This document shows, piece after piece, positions 11,863 through 22,369 of a stretch of DNA of 64,000 nucleotides (the first letter of the stretch is position 1; each line of letters opens with the position of its first letter). The notes under the pieces were generated by a model. It saw only the letters and a program-made list of their open reading frames with translations, made no database searches and was not told where the DNA came from. A program made the position numbers and the translations under genes. The DNA comes from Apostichopus japonicus (lineage: Eukaryota; Echinodermata; Holothuroidea; Aspidochirotida; Stichopodidae), in NCBI RefSeq assembly GCF_037975245.1, contig NC_092561.1, positions 2,330,501-2,394,500 of the forward strand. The letters run 5' to 3'.

Positions 11863-14800
11863 CAGTATATATGTATAATACCTATACGGTAATTTACAGC
11901 ATGTTGTTACTTGAGTTTCACGTCTCACGGCGATCATCAGACAACACATAGAGGTTGCACTGTCCCGATTCATGCTTGTGGAAGAAAAGCTGGCAATCCT
12001 ACGCATCAAAGACAAAATAAACAATAAACAGAGCTCATCTCAGAATGTCGCCACGGTAACAAACCGCCTGACCGCGTCAGGAAGAAATAAGAACACGCTA
12101 CCGTTTACGTTCAGTTGTCTGATGATCGCCGTGAGCCTGAGGCGTGAAACTCGAGTTACAATATACTGTAAATTACAGTATAGGTATAATATATTATATT
12201 ATTTGTTCTACATATTGGGTACTCTTGCAGCAGGAAGTGAACAATTGAATCTTTGTAAATATAAATATACATATATATATAATATATATATAATATTTTA
12301 TGGACATGGAAATATTTTGCTTCAGTAACTCAATGCTGGTGAGGGCTGCATTATTTAGAAATTCACTGATTAAACTAATTACAAGTTGAGGTGCTGCCCC
12401 AGAGGTGATCAGTGGCAAGTAGTTTCAGGAAAAATTGAACTAATTAAAAATAAAAAATAATAATCAAACTCATAGGAGATATACCTTTGAAATGTTTTAG
12501 ATAGATGGATCTTTGTAAGTTTATTATCAATCTATGTAATTGTGCTGTTAAATGTGGACAGAGGTGTACCTTCTACCTGTGTGTCCAAGACAGCATCGCT
12601 CTGAAAGCTGCTGATTGCCAGTGGTTTGTACTCTGTAATTTCCGTCATCTCAAACACCTTTGAATATATATCTGTTTGGGATAACATTAATGTACTACTA
12701 ATGATAGAGTGAAATCTGGAGGAAGTCTGTTGATAGTACCTTTCTATTCAAACATCAAATCCACCAGGAATGGACACAAAATGCCAACTTGCAAAAACAC
12801 AGTGAAATTGTGTACCATAATCCACTGGCTACAGTGCTATTTACTACCCTCGGCTCTCCCTTGAGAAAGACTGAAATTGTTTCCAGTATATGGGAAATAA
12901 AAGATCAGATATTTCTACTTATTTATTTATTTTACAAAATTTCTATAGCGCCTTATCCAATCAGAAATTGCTCTAAGGCGCTTTACAGTGAAATACAAAC
13001 AATCATGATATACAAATATATAAATCGATAATGTAAGGTATAAAAAGGGTAGAAAATTTGTTATATACAATCTGACAATAAATAAAACTGCAAATGGGAA
13101 ATCGAAAATTATACAAACAAATTCTTAAACTTTAAAATATATATATAAAATTAAAATTTTACTTATATATTTTTTCATCTGTTATGAAATATCACAAATT
13201 GGCCACTACATAGAAACTCCTTCTGATGTTTCCTATTTCTTCCTCTCAGTCATGTATTGAATTAATGTGTCAAACGATTTATGGTTGGATAAAGATCTTG
13301 CTTCTCGACGACGATCGGAGAAAATTGGCCCGGGCCCAGGCCCAGGCCCAGAGCCAGCTTGTCAAATTTGGAGGGGCAGAGTATTTGTTTGGAGGGACAG
13401 AATTTTTGTGGGAGGGGGGGATTTGCACGGATGCACCATAGGGGTCCAGAATGAAACCACAAATTTGAAAATAAAAGTGGGGGGGGGGGGAGGGGGTGTA
13501 TTTCCCCAGAATGGCCGGCACTTTGCCTACCTGTCCTATGTAGACCCACCACACTCTTTCAATAGAGGCACCTAGCCTAGTCTGTCTTTACAGATGTGGA
13601 TTTGGACTGCAGGTGATCTTGTTAGGAATGGTTGTAGCTAATTAAATACCTTTTTAACCATATCTGTCTGTATGAGAAGAAGAATTCATGCAAAAATATG
13701 GGAAATGGGATTGAACTGCAAATAGACAACACTGTAACTATGTGCTATTATAATGAGATACAACTACGCAACAGATATTCGGCCGAGATTGTGGTTCTTC
13801 TTCGTTGCTCTTTCTTGGCTTATTTACATTCGATCATAAAAACATTTTGTGCTCACACTGCAACTGCAGCGTCATTTAGTGTTAGGTTTCACACAGTGTA
13901 CTTGGCTGTGTAGCATTACAAAAATAAGCATAATTTATATCTCCAAGGACGACCAATTATACTACTGGAAGCTCAGTCTCCACGAGACTTTCATATTGAT
14001 TCTGATTCTGTCTTCTTGGAAAGAAATCTTTGCCCTTCGAACAATCTACGAACGATAAACCTTGCAATGTTTCTGCTTTACACATATATATAGATACACA
14101 CATAAATATAAACATGTGCATATGTATATATATATATATATATTTATATACAGGTATATATATATATATATTTATATATATATTTATTTATATATATACA
14201 TATATATATTTATGTATATATATGTATGTGTAGGGCAGAAATATAAATGGTGTTTAGATTTTTATGTTTAAATGATGTTAACATTGAAACAGAAAAAATT
14301 CAGAAGCTGTTAAACACATCAGCAAGACATTTGCTTTAATTAGTAATTTAAACAAAAAATCATATAATTGGAGAAGTATTCATCTGAGAAACTCACAAGT
14401 ATCCTAGATCTTAAACGTTTCAAATCAAATATGATGTCTCTATAAAACAGTGCGTCTCCATCGAATTGTGTAAAGCAGGAATTAGTCGATGACTCATCTT
14501 CCAGAATCACATTAAGAAACAGTTCCCAGGATGACTGTTTCAGAAAGAAACAGATTCTGTACGCTAATGGCAAAACAAAATGATTATAAATTACAAAAAA
14601 AAAAGAGATTTAATTGATAGATTGATTAAGTTATTTATTTTTTCTTTCATTTTGAGAAAGGGGAGATGAGAGAAATGGTTAAAATGGGTATATTTCCAGT
14701 AGATATGACGTAAAATGACAAACACCGATGTTTTTTTTCTCCTTTTATTGTCAATATTTTTTATTGCAATATAATATATGATGGATGATTCAGCAAAAAA

Positions 14801-17800
14801 ATGCCAATTACTAAATGAAATAGTTGAAAATCTAACCCTGAATATTTTAATTTTTTTTAAAAATAGTGTTGTTTCATGTAGTATTGGTGCTACTATTAAT
14901 TCTGGTGCTTTTATTCTTACGACCTTTGACATTCATCTCATTTCCACCCTGGTTCATGGAAGCCCTATATGGTCTAATTAACCTACAAACAAACAGTCTC
15001 AAAGCCATGAAACCTTTCCATATGATCACAACTTTTCTTCTCATGTGCCTTGAAATTTGTAAAATGTAACATTCCTTGCAGTTATTGTGTAAACTAATAT
15101 ATATTTTTGCATAAAGTTGGTCAAAATGGAAATATATATGGTTTAATAATAATTGATTTCTATCTATTTGTAACAGCTGCACACTGTGACTTTGTAACAC
15201 CTCTACACCAGTATATGCCAGCGTAATTGCACTGTTGTAAAGAATGTGTGAAATATTATAAACAACAAGTTTGGTTAACATGTATGTCATTGGTTCTAGT
15301 TACATGTTTAAACATGAGTATAGTTAGCCTGTTGAATATTCATATATGTGTGATACACAACAAGCACTATTGTGATCTTGTGGAAGAGTGCACCTTCTCC
15401 ATGTTTCTACTAAATATTCTCATCTTTGCATGATTGGTTATTCTATTCATTTACCATCAATAAATTACATTTATTTGGCCATTTGTATAATCCTTACTTT
15501 CATTATATTGCCTGATTATTATTATTATTATTTATTAAAGTAATCAAAGTGTTCTTCAGCCCTTCTCTTTTCAGCCTAAAACCAGAGCTTACTGCAATGA
15601 TTGGTTTAGTTTTTGTTGTTTGTTTTTGTGGAGAGCCTATTTGTGGATCATAGGACTGATTACAATAGTTTCATTATAGTTTTAAATTTGAAGGTTTAGT
15701 CTTCTAGTCATAAGCATCAGCAAGTTTATTACATACATTATCTACACAATAGTCCCCGCAGTTGCTACATATTCATCAAATGGATTTTAGCTTCCATGCT
15801 CATTGCCCTGAACAAGCAGATAACATAATAGGTGTCCTTCATCACTTCCCTCCTCCTTACTCCCTCCATCCCTCACTTTATCCTTCCTTCCTTCCTTCCT
15901 TCCTCCATCCTTCCTCCCTCTGTCCTCCCTCCATTCCTCCTCCATCCTTCCTCCCTCCATCCTTCCTACATCCATCCATCCTTCCTCCCTCCATCCCTCC
16001 TCCCTCTATGCCTCCTCCCTCCATTCCTCCTCCCTCTATCCTTCCGTCCATCCCTCCATTCCTCCTCCACCCCTCCATCCTCCCTCCATCCCTCCTTCCA
16101 TGCCTTTCTCCCTCCTCCCTCCTCCCTCACCTCTCCTCACTCCTTCCTGTCACTGTCCCCTAAATGCGTCCAGAGTTTCGTTCACTTTACAGATCCCTTC
16201 CTCACTGTCTCTCTCACTCAGATTCGCTTGGTGAATCCGGCACGATGGATCCCCTCTGTCCACTCAGTCGAGAAGCTCTTGTAGCAGAAAGAATCGCCCA
16301 GATCGGTGATAGAATTATGGAGTCCCACGGTAGGGAGCTAGAGCAGGCCCTTCGAACCATTATGGAGAGCAACGATGGAAAACTCAGCTACGCTCTCTTT
16401 AAAGCTGTATTGAAGGAAACTATTAAATCACAAGTTCCAGACTGGTACCATGTAAGTTTGGCTTTTTTTTTTCATCTTTTTTCATTTTTTCATCTTTTTT
16501 TTTTTTTTTTCCCCTTCCATTTACATGAATTTCCAAATATAACTTGACAATTTCATGTAATTTCAGATCGGTGAAATGTATGATACAATGATACTAAGGA
16601 ATGTAATGATAAACACAAGAAGAACAGAAAACTTACTGGGAATTCATGGGTAAACAAGAATAGTGGAAAGATGCTCGAAAAACAGAAAAGAGACTAGAAA
16701 AAAGAAACAGCAAATAGACTTGATAAAATTGTCGAAGCAACTTACTGAAATAATTGTTCGTAGGAAATATAAATTGCTAGAATGGGATTTGAACCAGTGA
16801 GCTCAGGGATACTGAAGTAGTAAACGATGTTAGTTAACAAAGGCTCTCCAAACTTTATGAGAAGGTCCCCTCCCTTATTAGAGGTAACGGTTGTAAATCT
16901 TTCTAGGGGATATCTTACGACTGACATTGGGGTGAAGTACACCCATGAATGGTTTCTGAATGATGGCGGTATGTTTAAACAATTTTAATAATGAACTCAC
17001 CCAGCTATTGAGACATGACCAGTGTATTCAACATACTGCAAGGAAAAGCTGCAGCAGCTGCAAACTTGCCTGCAGCTAGGCTGAATCAAGATCAAACCGA
17101 GATTATGTTGGCTGACTAGCTGTGCATTATGTGTGATGATGTCATATGCAATTTTAGTAATGAACTCACCCAGCTATTGAGACATGACCAGTGTATTCAA
17201 CATACTGCAAGGAAAAGCTGCAGCGGCTGCAAACTTGCCTGCAGCTAGGCTGAATCAAGATCAAGCCGAGATTATGTTGGCTGACTAGCTGTGCATTATA
17301 TGTGTGATGATGTCATATGCAATTTTAGTAATGAACTCACCCAGCTATTGAAACATGACCAGTGTATTCAACATACTGCAAGGAAAAGCTGCCGCAGCTG
17401 CAAACTTGCCTGCAGCTAGGCTGAATCAAGATCAAACCGAGATTATGTTGGCTGACTAGCTGTGCATTATATGCAGCCTCTGGCTGCAGCCTCCTCAGCA
17501 TCCTACTACTTGGGAAAAGTCACAGAGTCACAGTGCCTGCATAATTCTTAATATATATTTTTTTGGTCTTGCAGTTGGCAGTAACTTTAAACTTTACCCG
17601 GCATCTAGCTCTGGGACTTCTATGGAGTGGAAGCCGAGGATTAGAATCAGTTTCAGACTTTGCGACCAGATATATAGAAGAGAATTTAGCAGAAGCAATT
17701 CTGGACCACGGAGGATGGGTAAGTCGAATCACTAAATTGTGTCATGTTTTTAAAAATGGTCTGCCTTGAGCTCGGTGGATATTTAGTAACCTGGGTTGAC

Positions 17801-20800
17801 CCTGACCATTCCTAAGTTGTTTCAAAGGCTTGGTGACGGAATAGTTTTTTTTTTTAAATTTAAAAAAAAGAAGAAGCTTGCCGGTGAATTTAAGAAGGAT
17901 TTGGACAATGACTTGCCAGAATTAAAGAGATACATGAAATGAAAATCAGAGCAGCATTGAAGCTAATCATCAGGGTCAACTTTAGCGCGGAGCAAAGTTT
18001 ATCATATGATATTGTCCTTGTTCCGAGTTACAATAATTACAATCCTCTTTCAGGTGTCTTGCTTAATTTATCATATGATATCGTCCTTGTTCCGAGTTAC
18101 AATAATTACAATCCTCTTTCAGGTGTCTTCCTAATTTATCATATGATATTGTCCTTGTTCTGAGTTTCAATAATTACAATCCTCTTTCAGGTGTCATCCT
18201 AATTTATCATTGGTATCGTCCTTGTTCCGAGTTACAATGATTACAATCCTCTTTCAGGTGTCTTGCTTAATTTATCATATGATATCGTCCTTGTTCCGAG
18301 TTACAATGATTAAAATCGTCCTTCAGGTGTCTTCCTAATTTATCATATGATATTGTCCTTGTTCAGAGTTACAATGATTAAAATCGTCCTTCAGGTGTCT
18401 TCCTAATTTATCATATGATATTGTCCTTGTTCAGAGTTACAATGATTACAATCCTCTTTCAGGTGTCTTCCTAATTTATCATTGGTATCGTCCTTGTTCC
18501 GAGTTACAATGATTACAATCCTCAGTCAGGTGTCTTCCTCTAGCTCATGTTAATTAGTTACTAATAAATTATTGTTTGACATTGTGAAAGAATTGAAACC
18601 CAAAAGCTTTGTCTCAAAGTTTAAATTATTAGTCACAGCTGGCTGATTCTAACCTGATTTAGAATTCAAGAGTATGGAATTATTTGCCTACAGTGTTGTA
18701 ACTTCTTCTTGATTTATCCAGAGTTTTAAATAGGTGACCAGATTATGGTGTAATTAAACTAAAAATTAGCAATAGAACATATATTAAAGAATTGTGTGTG
18801 CAATTATGGTGCAATATTCACTGCGACAAGTACACTTTCTATACAGTGTCTAGTTTTATTGTATAGTTAGTAACAAGTCAAATAAATTCTGTGCAAACCT
18901 CAGGGCAAATAGCTCTAAGCTCATATTGTTATTCTGTTTGCCTAAGTTTCATTGCAACAGTAGCCGTTTTATTCTTGTAGAAATTCTACTCTCTCTTGTT
19001 GCAGCAAGATGCACAGTAATCAAGTTAATAACTCCATTCAAGCAAAGCTCTTAATAAGTTCAGCTTATTGCTAAATAACAGGTGTAACGGAACTGAGTCT
19101 CTTTGGCTTAACAACGGTTGCCATGGCAATATATGTCCTTTCTGCCTCTACATGAATGCTCTTCTTGTATCTGTTTGATTAATGAGTCATTACTTCTAGA
19201 TTAAAGATTTTAATGTCTTTCTTTATCTATGTTGCTAGGTAACTAACTCGGGTGAATTATAAAATAGCGTGATAAATATGTCTAAAGGTTCTAAGGTGGA
19301 ATGTCAGTGGTCAGCAATTAATCTTCTTTATTAAAGACAATAAAACGGACGAAAATCAATCATCGTCCTTACAGAAGTTTGGTCGTCATGGAATACCAGA
19401 CGACTGCTTAATATGTGGCCTGGATGGAATATGTTTATATGCAGGGGGCAGTGGCAATCTTATCAGGATATTTTGATTTGTCTCGAGATATGATAAATTT
19501 AGACAAAGACGACACTTTAATACAGCAGGTTGTAAACTGTTGAAAACACCGCAGCTGTCAGTACAGCCTTTGCATTGCTGCAATACGTATTTAAGTTTGA
19601 TAGATGTTTCTTTATCGTCTGATGCTTTTTCATCAATTAAAGTGGCTGATCTAGCTAGTCTACCACACAGACAATTAGGTCAGTGCCTTCACACAAGCAG
19701 CAGAAAATATCAATAGGAAAAACATTTACTTTTTTCATGACCTCAAGTTAAGTATTTTACAATTTACCACAAATTTTGTCAAGGATAGATGGTGTTAGAT
19801 TTTATGTGAAGTGAAAATCTTACAATTTATAAAACTATGAATTAAGTCGATTAACATTAACCGTTAGGCCTGCAAAATATGATCAAAACTTAATCTAGAG
19901 CTTTCTCATAACTCAGGCATGAGCTTTTTCCGCGAATTCTCAGAATATCTGTGATTTCTTTTCTACCTCGGGGACAAAAACATTATCCCTGACACTCTGT
20001 AGCATAGGCAAACTGGAGCCTATACCGCAATTTTTGCAAAGTTCCGTGATTTTATTTTTACCCCAAGCTCATCCCTGGTAACTGAATCAGAGCATGTTCT
20101 TTTACCTTCATGTGAATCCCCTTGAATGACATTCCATGCCATTTGTGCAGGTTGAGAAATGTGTAATATTATTGCAAATATGTCATTTAGTTTCCTATTG
20201 AGTTGTGTGTTACATCTGAAACAATGACTCAATGGTCTGCATGCTAGACTGGGTAGTCCAGTCACTTCGGCTGAGAAGGCTCAGAAGTTTCAAGGTCATG
20301 TCTAAAAACACCTGCAAGTATTACAGGAAGTAGTCTATTACTGTTCCTGGACTGAAAGCCATGTTGTTCAATAAACAAAATACATAATATCAAATATTTT
20401 TGGCCTAAAGTCATATTTTAATTCTATAATGAAAAGAAACCAGCTGCTTTCATACCTCAAGAGAATGATGTAAAGTACTTAGCATCAACTCTTACATTGC
20501 TATCAAAGCAGATGTTTCAAGGCCTGCTCTAATTTACATATAAATATATATATTATCGTATTTAATTATATATATATATATATGTTTTTTATACATATAT
20601 ATATATATATGTGTATGTATATATATATATATATGTTTTTGATACATATATATATATGTATGTATATATATATATAAATGAAAATCGTAATGAGTTGGAA
20701 AATCAAGAACAGTGAAAAAACTTTCAGCCTCCACCGGGATTCGAACCACGGGCCTCCCGCTCTGTATGCGGACACCCTAACCACTAGGCTATGGACGCTG

Positions 20801-21901
20801 ATTGTATGTATATATATATAAACACATATACACACACACATACACGCATATATATATATATACACATATATATATATTTTTTTCATGTCATGTAATTAAG
20901 TATCTTAGCTGATTGCATTTGTTATGCCGCAGGATCTGGAATAGAAACAAATGAGCTATATGCCCCTCCTCCCCTCTCCATTTCCCCACAATGCCCCTCA
21001 CCCAGCACACCCTTAAAAATATATTAAAAAATATTTTCACTATATTTTAGCCATCACATTCACTAATGGAAACTTAACTACAACTACCATACCTTGCCTT
21101 GTCATATCTTTATGTTGTTTGACCCTCCCCACCCCTCCTCCCACCCCTCCCACCCCTCCCACCCCTCTGCCTCACTCTCTGATACTATATCTTTACCATG
21201 ATCCCTTCTATTGCTCCTTCCTTCTTTCCTTCATTCAATAATTACAGAATTCATGTTTTCTATCATCCTTTATCTTCCTTCCACGCCCCTCTGCCACCAC
21301 CTACTCCCCTTCCCTTCCCTACCCCATCCTCCTTCTTCCTCTAAACACTGATTTCTTTGATACCTCCTAGGATGCCATCACCTGCATCAATCTAGACGAC
21401 CTAGATGGTGACAGTTTGTCGAGTATTTCATCTGGAGCTGCCTCGCCTTACACCCCCGACGTTCTCTCTGCGGCTGGTGGTGGTCCTTCAGTCCAGCCCA
21501 TACCACCAGCTTTCATCCAGGAATCGGTCCCTACGTTAACGTTGAAAGGCCCGTGGAATACCTCCTCGGGTGGTACCTCCTCCGATGGAATCAATCAGCC
21601 GGGTATTCCGGGGTGGGATCTCAGCCTAAAGCTGGAGAAACTGAGCCTGAATCAGGATCACCTAAGAGACGGGCAAAAAGAGGGTGGGAAACTGGGAGAT
21701 GAAGATGAGGCTGATGGCGCAAGAGGTACGAATGAAAATGCTGGAGGAGACAAGAAGATGGAGAGGCCAAAAGAGGAGCAGTCATCGTTTGAAAGGGGAA
21801 CAGAGGGGACCCAGAATTGGTTGGAATATGGTGAAATGGCACTCGCTTCAGCGGCCCTGGCTGGCCTTACGGCCGGAATGTATGCCCTATTGAGGAGGTA
21901 G
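5275..21901 (+). CDS. BCL2L13: Bcl-rambo (BCL2L13-like) Bcl-2 family protein, 7 coding exons
   Basis: Joining 5275-5656, 6564-6668, 7787-7888, 10822-10938, 16222-16451, 17575-17718 and 21371-21901 gives 536 codons with consistent phases and GT-AG introns. Residues 13-28 ([16 protein letters not shown]) match the conserved N-terminus of vertebrate BCL2L13, which is ~485 aa. Residues 256-268 hold a BH3-like core ([12 protein letters not shown]). Residues 313-360 carry the BH1/BH2 region ending [17 protein letters not shown] long, acidic, Ser/Gly-rich linker is followed by a membrane helix (~516-533) and terminal LRR, a mitochondrial-type tail anchor. In vertebrates the family sits on the outer mitochondrial membrane and acts in apoptosis and mitophagy. 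Unusual here: three related tandem exons (exons 2-4). The ATG at 5275 places the conserved motif at the same distance from the N-terminus as in vertebrates. The exon starts at 5261 behind an acceptor, so a 5' UTR exon lies upstream. Orthology is strong; function is by homology. Confidence 0.9.
5657..6563 (+). other. BCL2L13-like intron 1
   Basis: Bases ~5680-5960 hold a degenerate repeated phrase (GATAGAGATAACTGTNAT..AACWCC) in about three copies. Otherwise nothing recognisable. Confidence 0.5.
6564..6668 (+). CDS. BCL2L13: BCL2L13-like exon 2, repeat module A
   Basis: 105 nt, phase 1 in and phase 1 out, with acceptor TTTTCAG and donor GATG|GTGAGT. It encodes a basic start ([11 protein letters not shown]) and the helical module [13 protein letters not shown]. 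It is related to exons 3 and 4. Confidence 0.85.
6700..7550. repeat. ~89-bp tandem array in intron 2
   Basis: The phrase TATGCTCTTGGTTTGTTTAT recurs at 7076, 7165, 7253, 7342, 7431 and 7520, a period of 88-89 bp. Copies differ by a few bases. Bases 6700-7068 hold older, more divergent relatives of the same unit (ACTATGCTCTT..GGCAGGTA). Confidence 0.85.
7787..7888 (+). CDS. BCL2L13: BCL2L13-like exon 3, repeat module B
   Basis: 102 nt, phase 1-1, acceptor TTGCCCATCAG and donor AAAG|GTAAAC. It encodes the module [17 protein letters not shown], aligned with exons 2 and 4 over H-x-Q-[YF]-Q-[KN]-A-[LM]-x-E-L. Confidence 0.85.
7889..10821 (+). other. BCL2L13-like intron 3
   Basis: Almost 3 kb of AT-rich intron. 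I searched for a further copy of the H-x-Q-x-Q module behind an acceptor and saw none. Only short homopolymer tracts (G-tracts near 9200 and 10660) stand out. Confidence 0.5.
10822..10938 (+). CDS. BCL2L13: BCL2L13-like exon 4, repeat module C
   Basis: 117 nt, phase 1-1, acceptor TCAATGAACAG and donor CATG|GTGAGT. It encodes IRKGSDF followed by [13 protein letters not shown]. It is closer to exon 2 than exon 3 is, sharing the basic IRK-x-GS lead. Confidence 0.85.
11540..11880. repeat. TA/TATC microsatellite
   Basis: Long (TA)n mixed with TATC and TATG units in intron 4. It abuts the left end of the hammerhead-bearing inverted element. Frames open through it (Y-I-Y-I) are artefacts. Confidence 0.9.
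11902..11946 (-). ncRNA. Hammerhead-like motif, minus strand, decayed stem II
   Basis: Read on the minus strand, TGTTGT is followed by CTGATGA, a weak stem II, GAAA, then a nearly self-complementary ACTCAAGT, A and ACAACA. The outer TGTTGT and ACAACA pair perfectly, forming a 6-bp stem I. Stem II keeps only about two pairs, so activity is doubtful. Confidence 0.45.
12115..12161 (+). ncRNA. Type I hammerhead ribozyme-like motif
   Basis: In order: TTGT (stem I 3' strand), CTGATGA core, stem II CGCC/GGCG with a U-U at its base and a 10-nt loop, GAAA core, the palindrome ACTCGAGT as a minimal stem III, T as the cleavage-site base, then ACAA pairing back to TTGT. The conserved core bases C3-U4-G5-A6-N-G8-A9 and G12-A13-A14 are all present. 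A stem III this short would need dimerisation, as described for retroelement hammerheads. Confidence 0.6.
12905..12992. repeat. Dispersed GCGCC/GGCGC hairpin repeat
   Basis: The phrase TATAGCGCCTTATCC..CTCTAAGGCGCTTTACA resembles a repeat common in aquatic animal genomes, with short inverted AGCGCCTTA/TAAGGCGCT arms. No flanking duplication seen. Family unknown. Confidence 0.4.
14090..14232. repeat. TA/TATTTA microsatellite
   Basis: Mixed (TA)n and TATTTA units in intron 4, with no other content. Confidence 0.85.
14240..15838 (+). other. Intron 4, unremarkable part
   Basis: AT-rich intronic sequence with no exon-like open frame behind a good acceptor and no obvious repeat. Confidence 0.4.
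15839..16150 (+). repeat. CCTY-rich polypyrimidine tract
   Basis: About 310 bases of almost pure pyrimidine (CCTCCCTCCATCCTTCC units) on the sense strand. It ends ~70 bp before the acceptor of exon 5. Mirror symmetry and strand bias suggest triplex (H-DNA) potential. Confidence 0.9.
16222..16451 (+). CDS. BCL2L13: BCL2L13-like exon 5 (BH3-like region)
   Basis: 230 nt from phase 1 to phase 0, acceptor CTCACTCAG and donor CAT|GTAAGT. It encodes [16 protein letters not shown] and two further helices ending VPDWYH, co-linear with human BCL2L13. The first helix keeps a G-D pair at the BH3 core, where human BCL2L13 reads G-E. Confidence 0.88.
16981..17471. repeat. ~170-bp tandem array, 3 copies
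   Basis: Copies begin at 16981, 17150 and 17321 (AATTTTARTAATGAACTCAC) and differ by only a few bases. Each contains CTGCAGC-rich inverted segments. A fragment of the same GCAGCCTC..CAGCATCCTAC sequence that follows the array recurs at 24640-24700. Confidence 0.9.
17575..17718 (+). CDS. BCL2L13: BCL2L13-like exon 6 (BH1/BH2 region)
   Basis: 144 nt, phase 0-0, acceptor GTCTTGCAG and donor GGATGG|GTAAGT. It ends with the BH2 block [16 protein letters not shown], matching the family D/Q-x-GGW signature. Exon 5 plus exon 6 form the Bcl-2 fold. Confidence 0.9.
18000..18539. repeat. 68-bp tandem array, ~8 copies
   Basis: ATCATATGATATYGTCC recurs every 68-69 bp (18001, 18070, 18138, 18206, 18274, 18342, 18410, 18478). 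Most copies contain CCTCTTTCAGGTGTC, a good splice-acceptor look-alike on the gene's sense strand in intron 6. Confidence 0.92.
20545..20675. repeat. TA/TG microsatellite
   Basis: (TA)n with interspersed TATGTTTTT and TGTA units, abutting the A/T-rich tail of the minus-strand SINE. Confidence 0.85.
20676..20810 (-). mobile_element. Short tRNA-derived SINE, minus strand
   Basis: On the minus strand it starts CAGCGTCCATAGCCTAG, has a tRNA-like cloverleaf with B box GGTTCGAATCC, and continues into the tail TTTTTTCACTGTTCTTGATT shared with the copy at 48.65 kb. It lies in intron 6 of the BCL2L13-like gene, flanked on both sides by TA repeats. Confidence 0.8.
20811..20876. repeat. TA/CA microsatellite
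   Basis: Alternating purine-pyrimidine tract (TATA, CACA units) at the 5' side of the minus-strand SINE. Confidence 0.8.
21371..21901 (+). CDS. BCL2L13: BCL2L13-like exon 7 (linker and tail anchor)
   Basis: Begins after the acceptor CCTCCTAG in phase 0 and ends at TAG (21899-21901). It encodes 176 residues: an acidic start (NLDDLDGDS), a Ser/Gly/Pro-rich linker, a charged EDEAD-rich stretch, and a C-terminal hydrophobic helix ([20 protein letters not shown]). The membrane anchor with a basic end is as in vertebrate BCL2L13. No acidic-flanked W/F/Y-x-x-L/I/V motif is visible in the linker. Confidence 0.88.
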   Translation, partial: DAITCINLDDLDGDSLSSISSGAASPYTPDVLSAAGGGPSVQPIPPAFIQESVPTLTLKGPWNTSSGGTSSDGINQPGIPGWDLSLKLEKLSLNQDHLRDGQKEGGKLGDEDEADGARGTNENAGGDKKMERPKEEQSSFERGTEGTQNWLEYGEMALASAALAGLTAGMYALLRR

Positions 21902-21961
21902 CGTGTTTGCATTCTCTGTGGGAAATGTTGGTAAATTACCTGTCCATATTTCACAGTGTTA

Positions 21962-22366
21962 AGGCCCGGTCACACTATACCGATTTTTTATCGGAATACT
22001 ATCCGATTTTCCCAGAGGAATCGAAACAGCCTGTTTTTCGTTCCGGTCTTCTAGCCACAGTGATAAAGGACCTGATTTGCTATCTGTTGAGCCATTCCGA
22101 TGAGGAATAGCCCTCTCCTAACTTTTGATATTGACTCCGTTTCCTATTATCGGATAGCTATCCGATTTCTCTTCCGATTTTTATCGTTTTTTGATGTGAC
22201 GTCACTTCAGAATGTAGTCCGTTCCAGAACCCCTCAGATTTGGAGTAGGTATTCGAATATTCCACTGCATTCATTACATTCACTACCGCAAACCTCACTC
22301 TTCGGCCTAAAATCGGAAAAATCGGACCGTATTCCGATAAAATATCGCTGTAGTGTGACCGGGCCT
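21962..22366. mobile_element. PIF/Harbinger-like MITE
   Basis: The ends are AGGCCCGGTCACACTA and its inverted form TAGTGTGACCGGGCCT. Both sides carry TTA (21959-21961, 22367-22369), a 3-bp duplication as expected for Harbinger-type insertion. CCGAT/ATCGG-rich subterminal repeats are present. It starts 60 bp after the BCL2L13-like stop codon and so probably lies in the 3' UTR. No coding capacity. Confidence 0.8.
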
Positions 22367-22369
22367 TTA

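Larger units (their letters stand above)
11886..12175. mobile_element. Short inverted element with hammerhead-like ends
   Basis: Both ends carry the same ~35-bp sequence in inverted orientation, a GTTTCACG segment and the core GGCGATCATCAGACAAC, separated by ~165 bp of unique sequence. Each end folds as a hammerhead-like motif on opposite strands. The lower flank is a TA microsatellite. The layout resembles Penelope-like retroelement termini reported to carry hammerhead ribozymes; the family assignment is inference. Confidence 0.5.
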
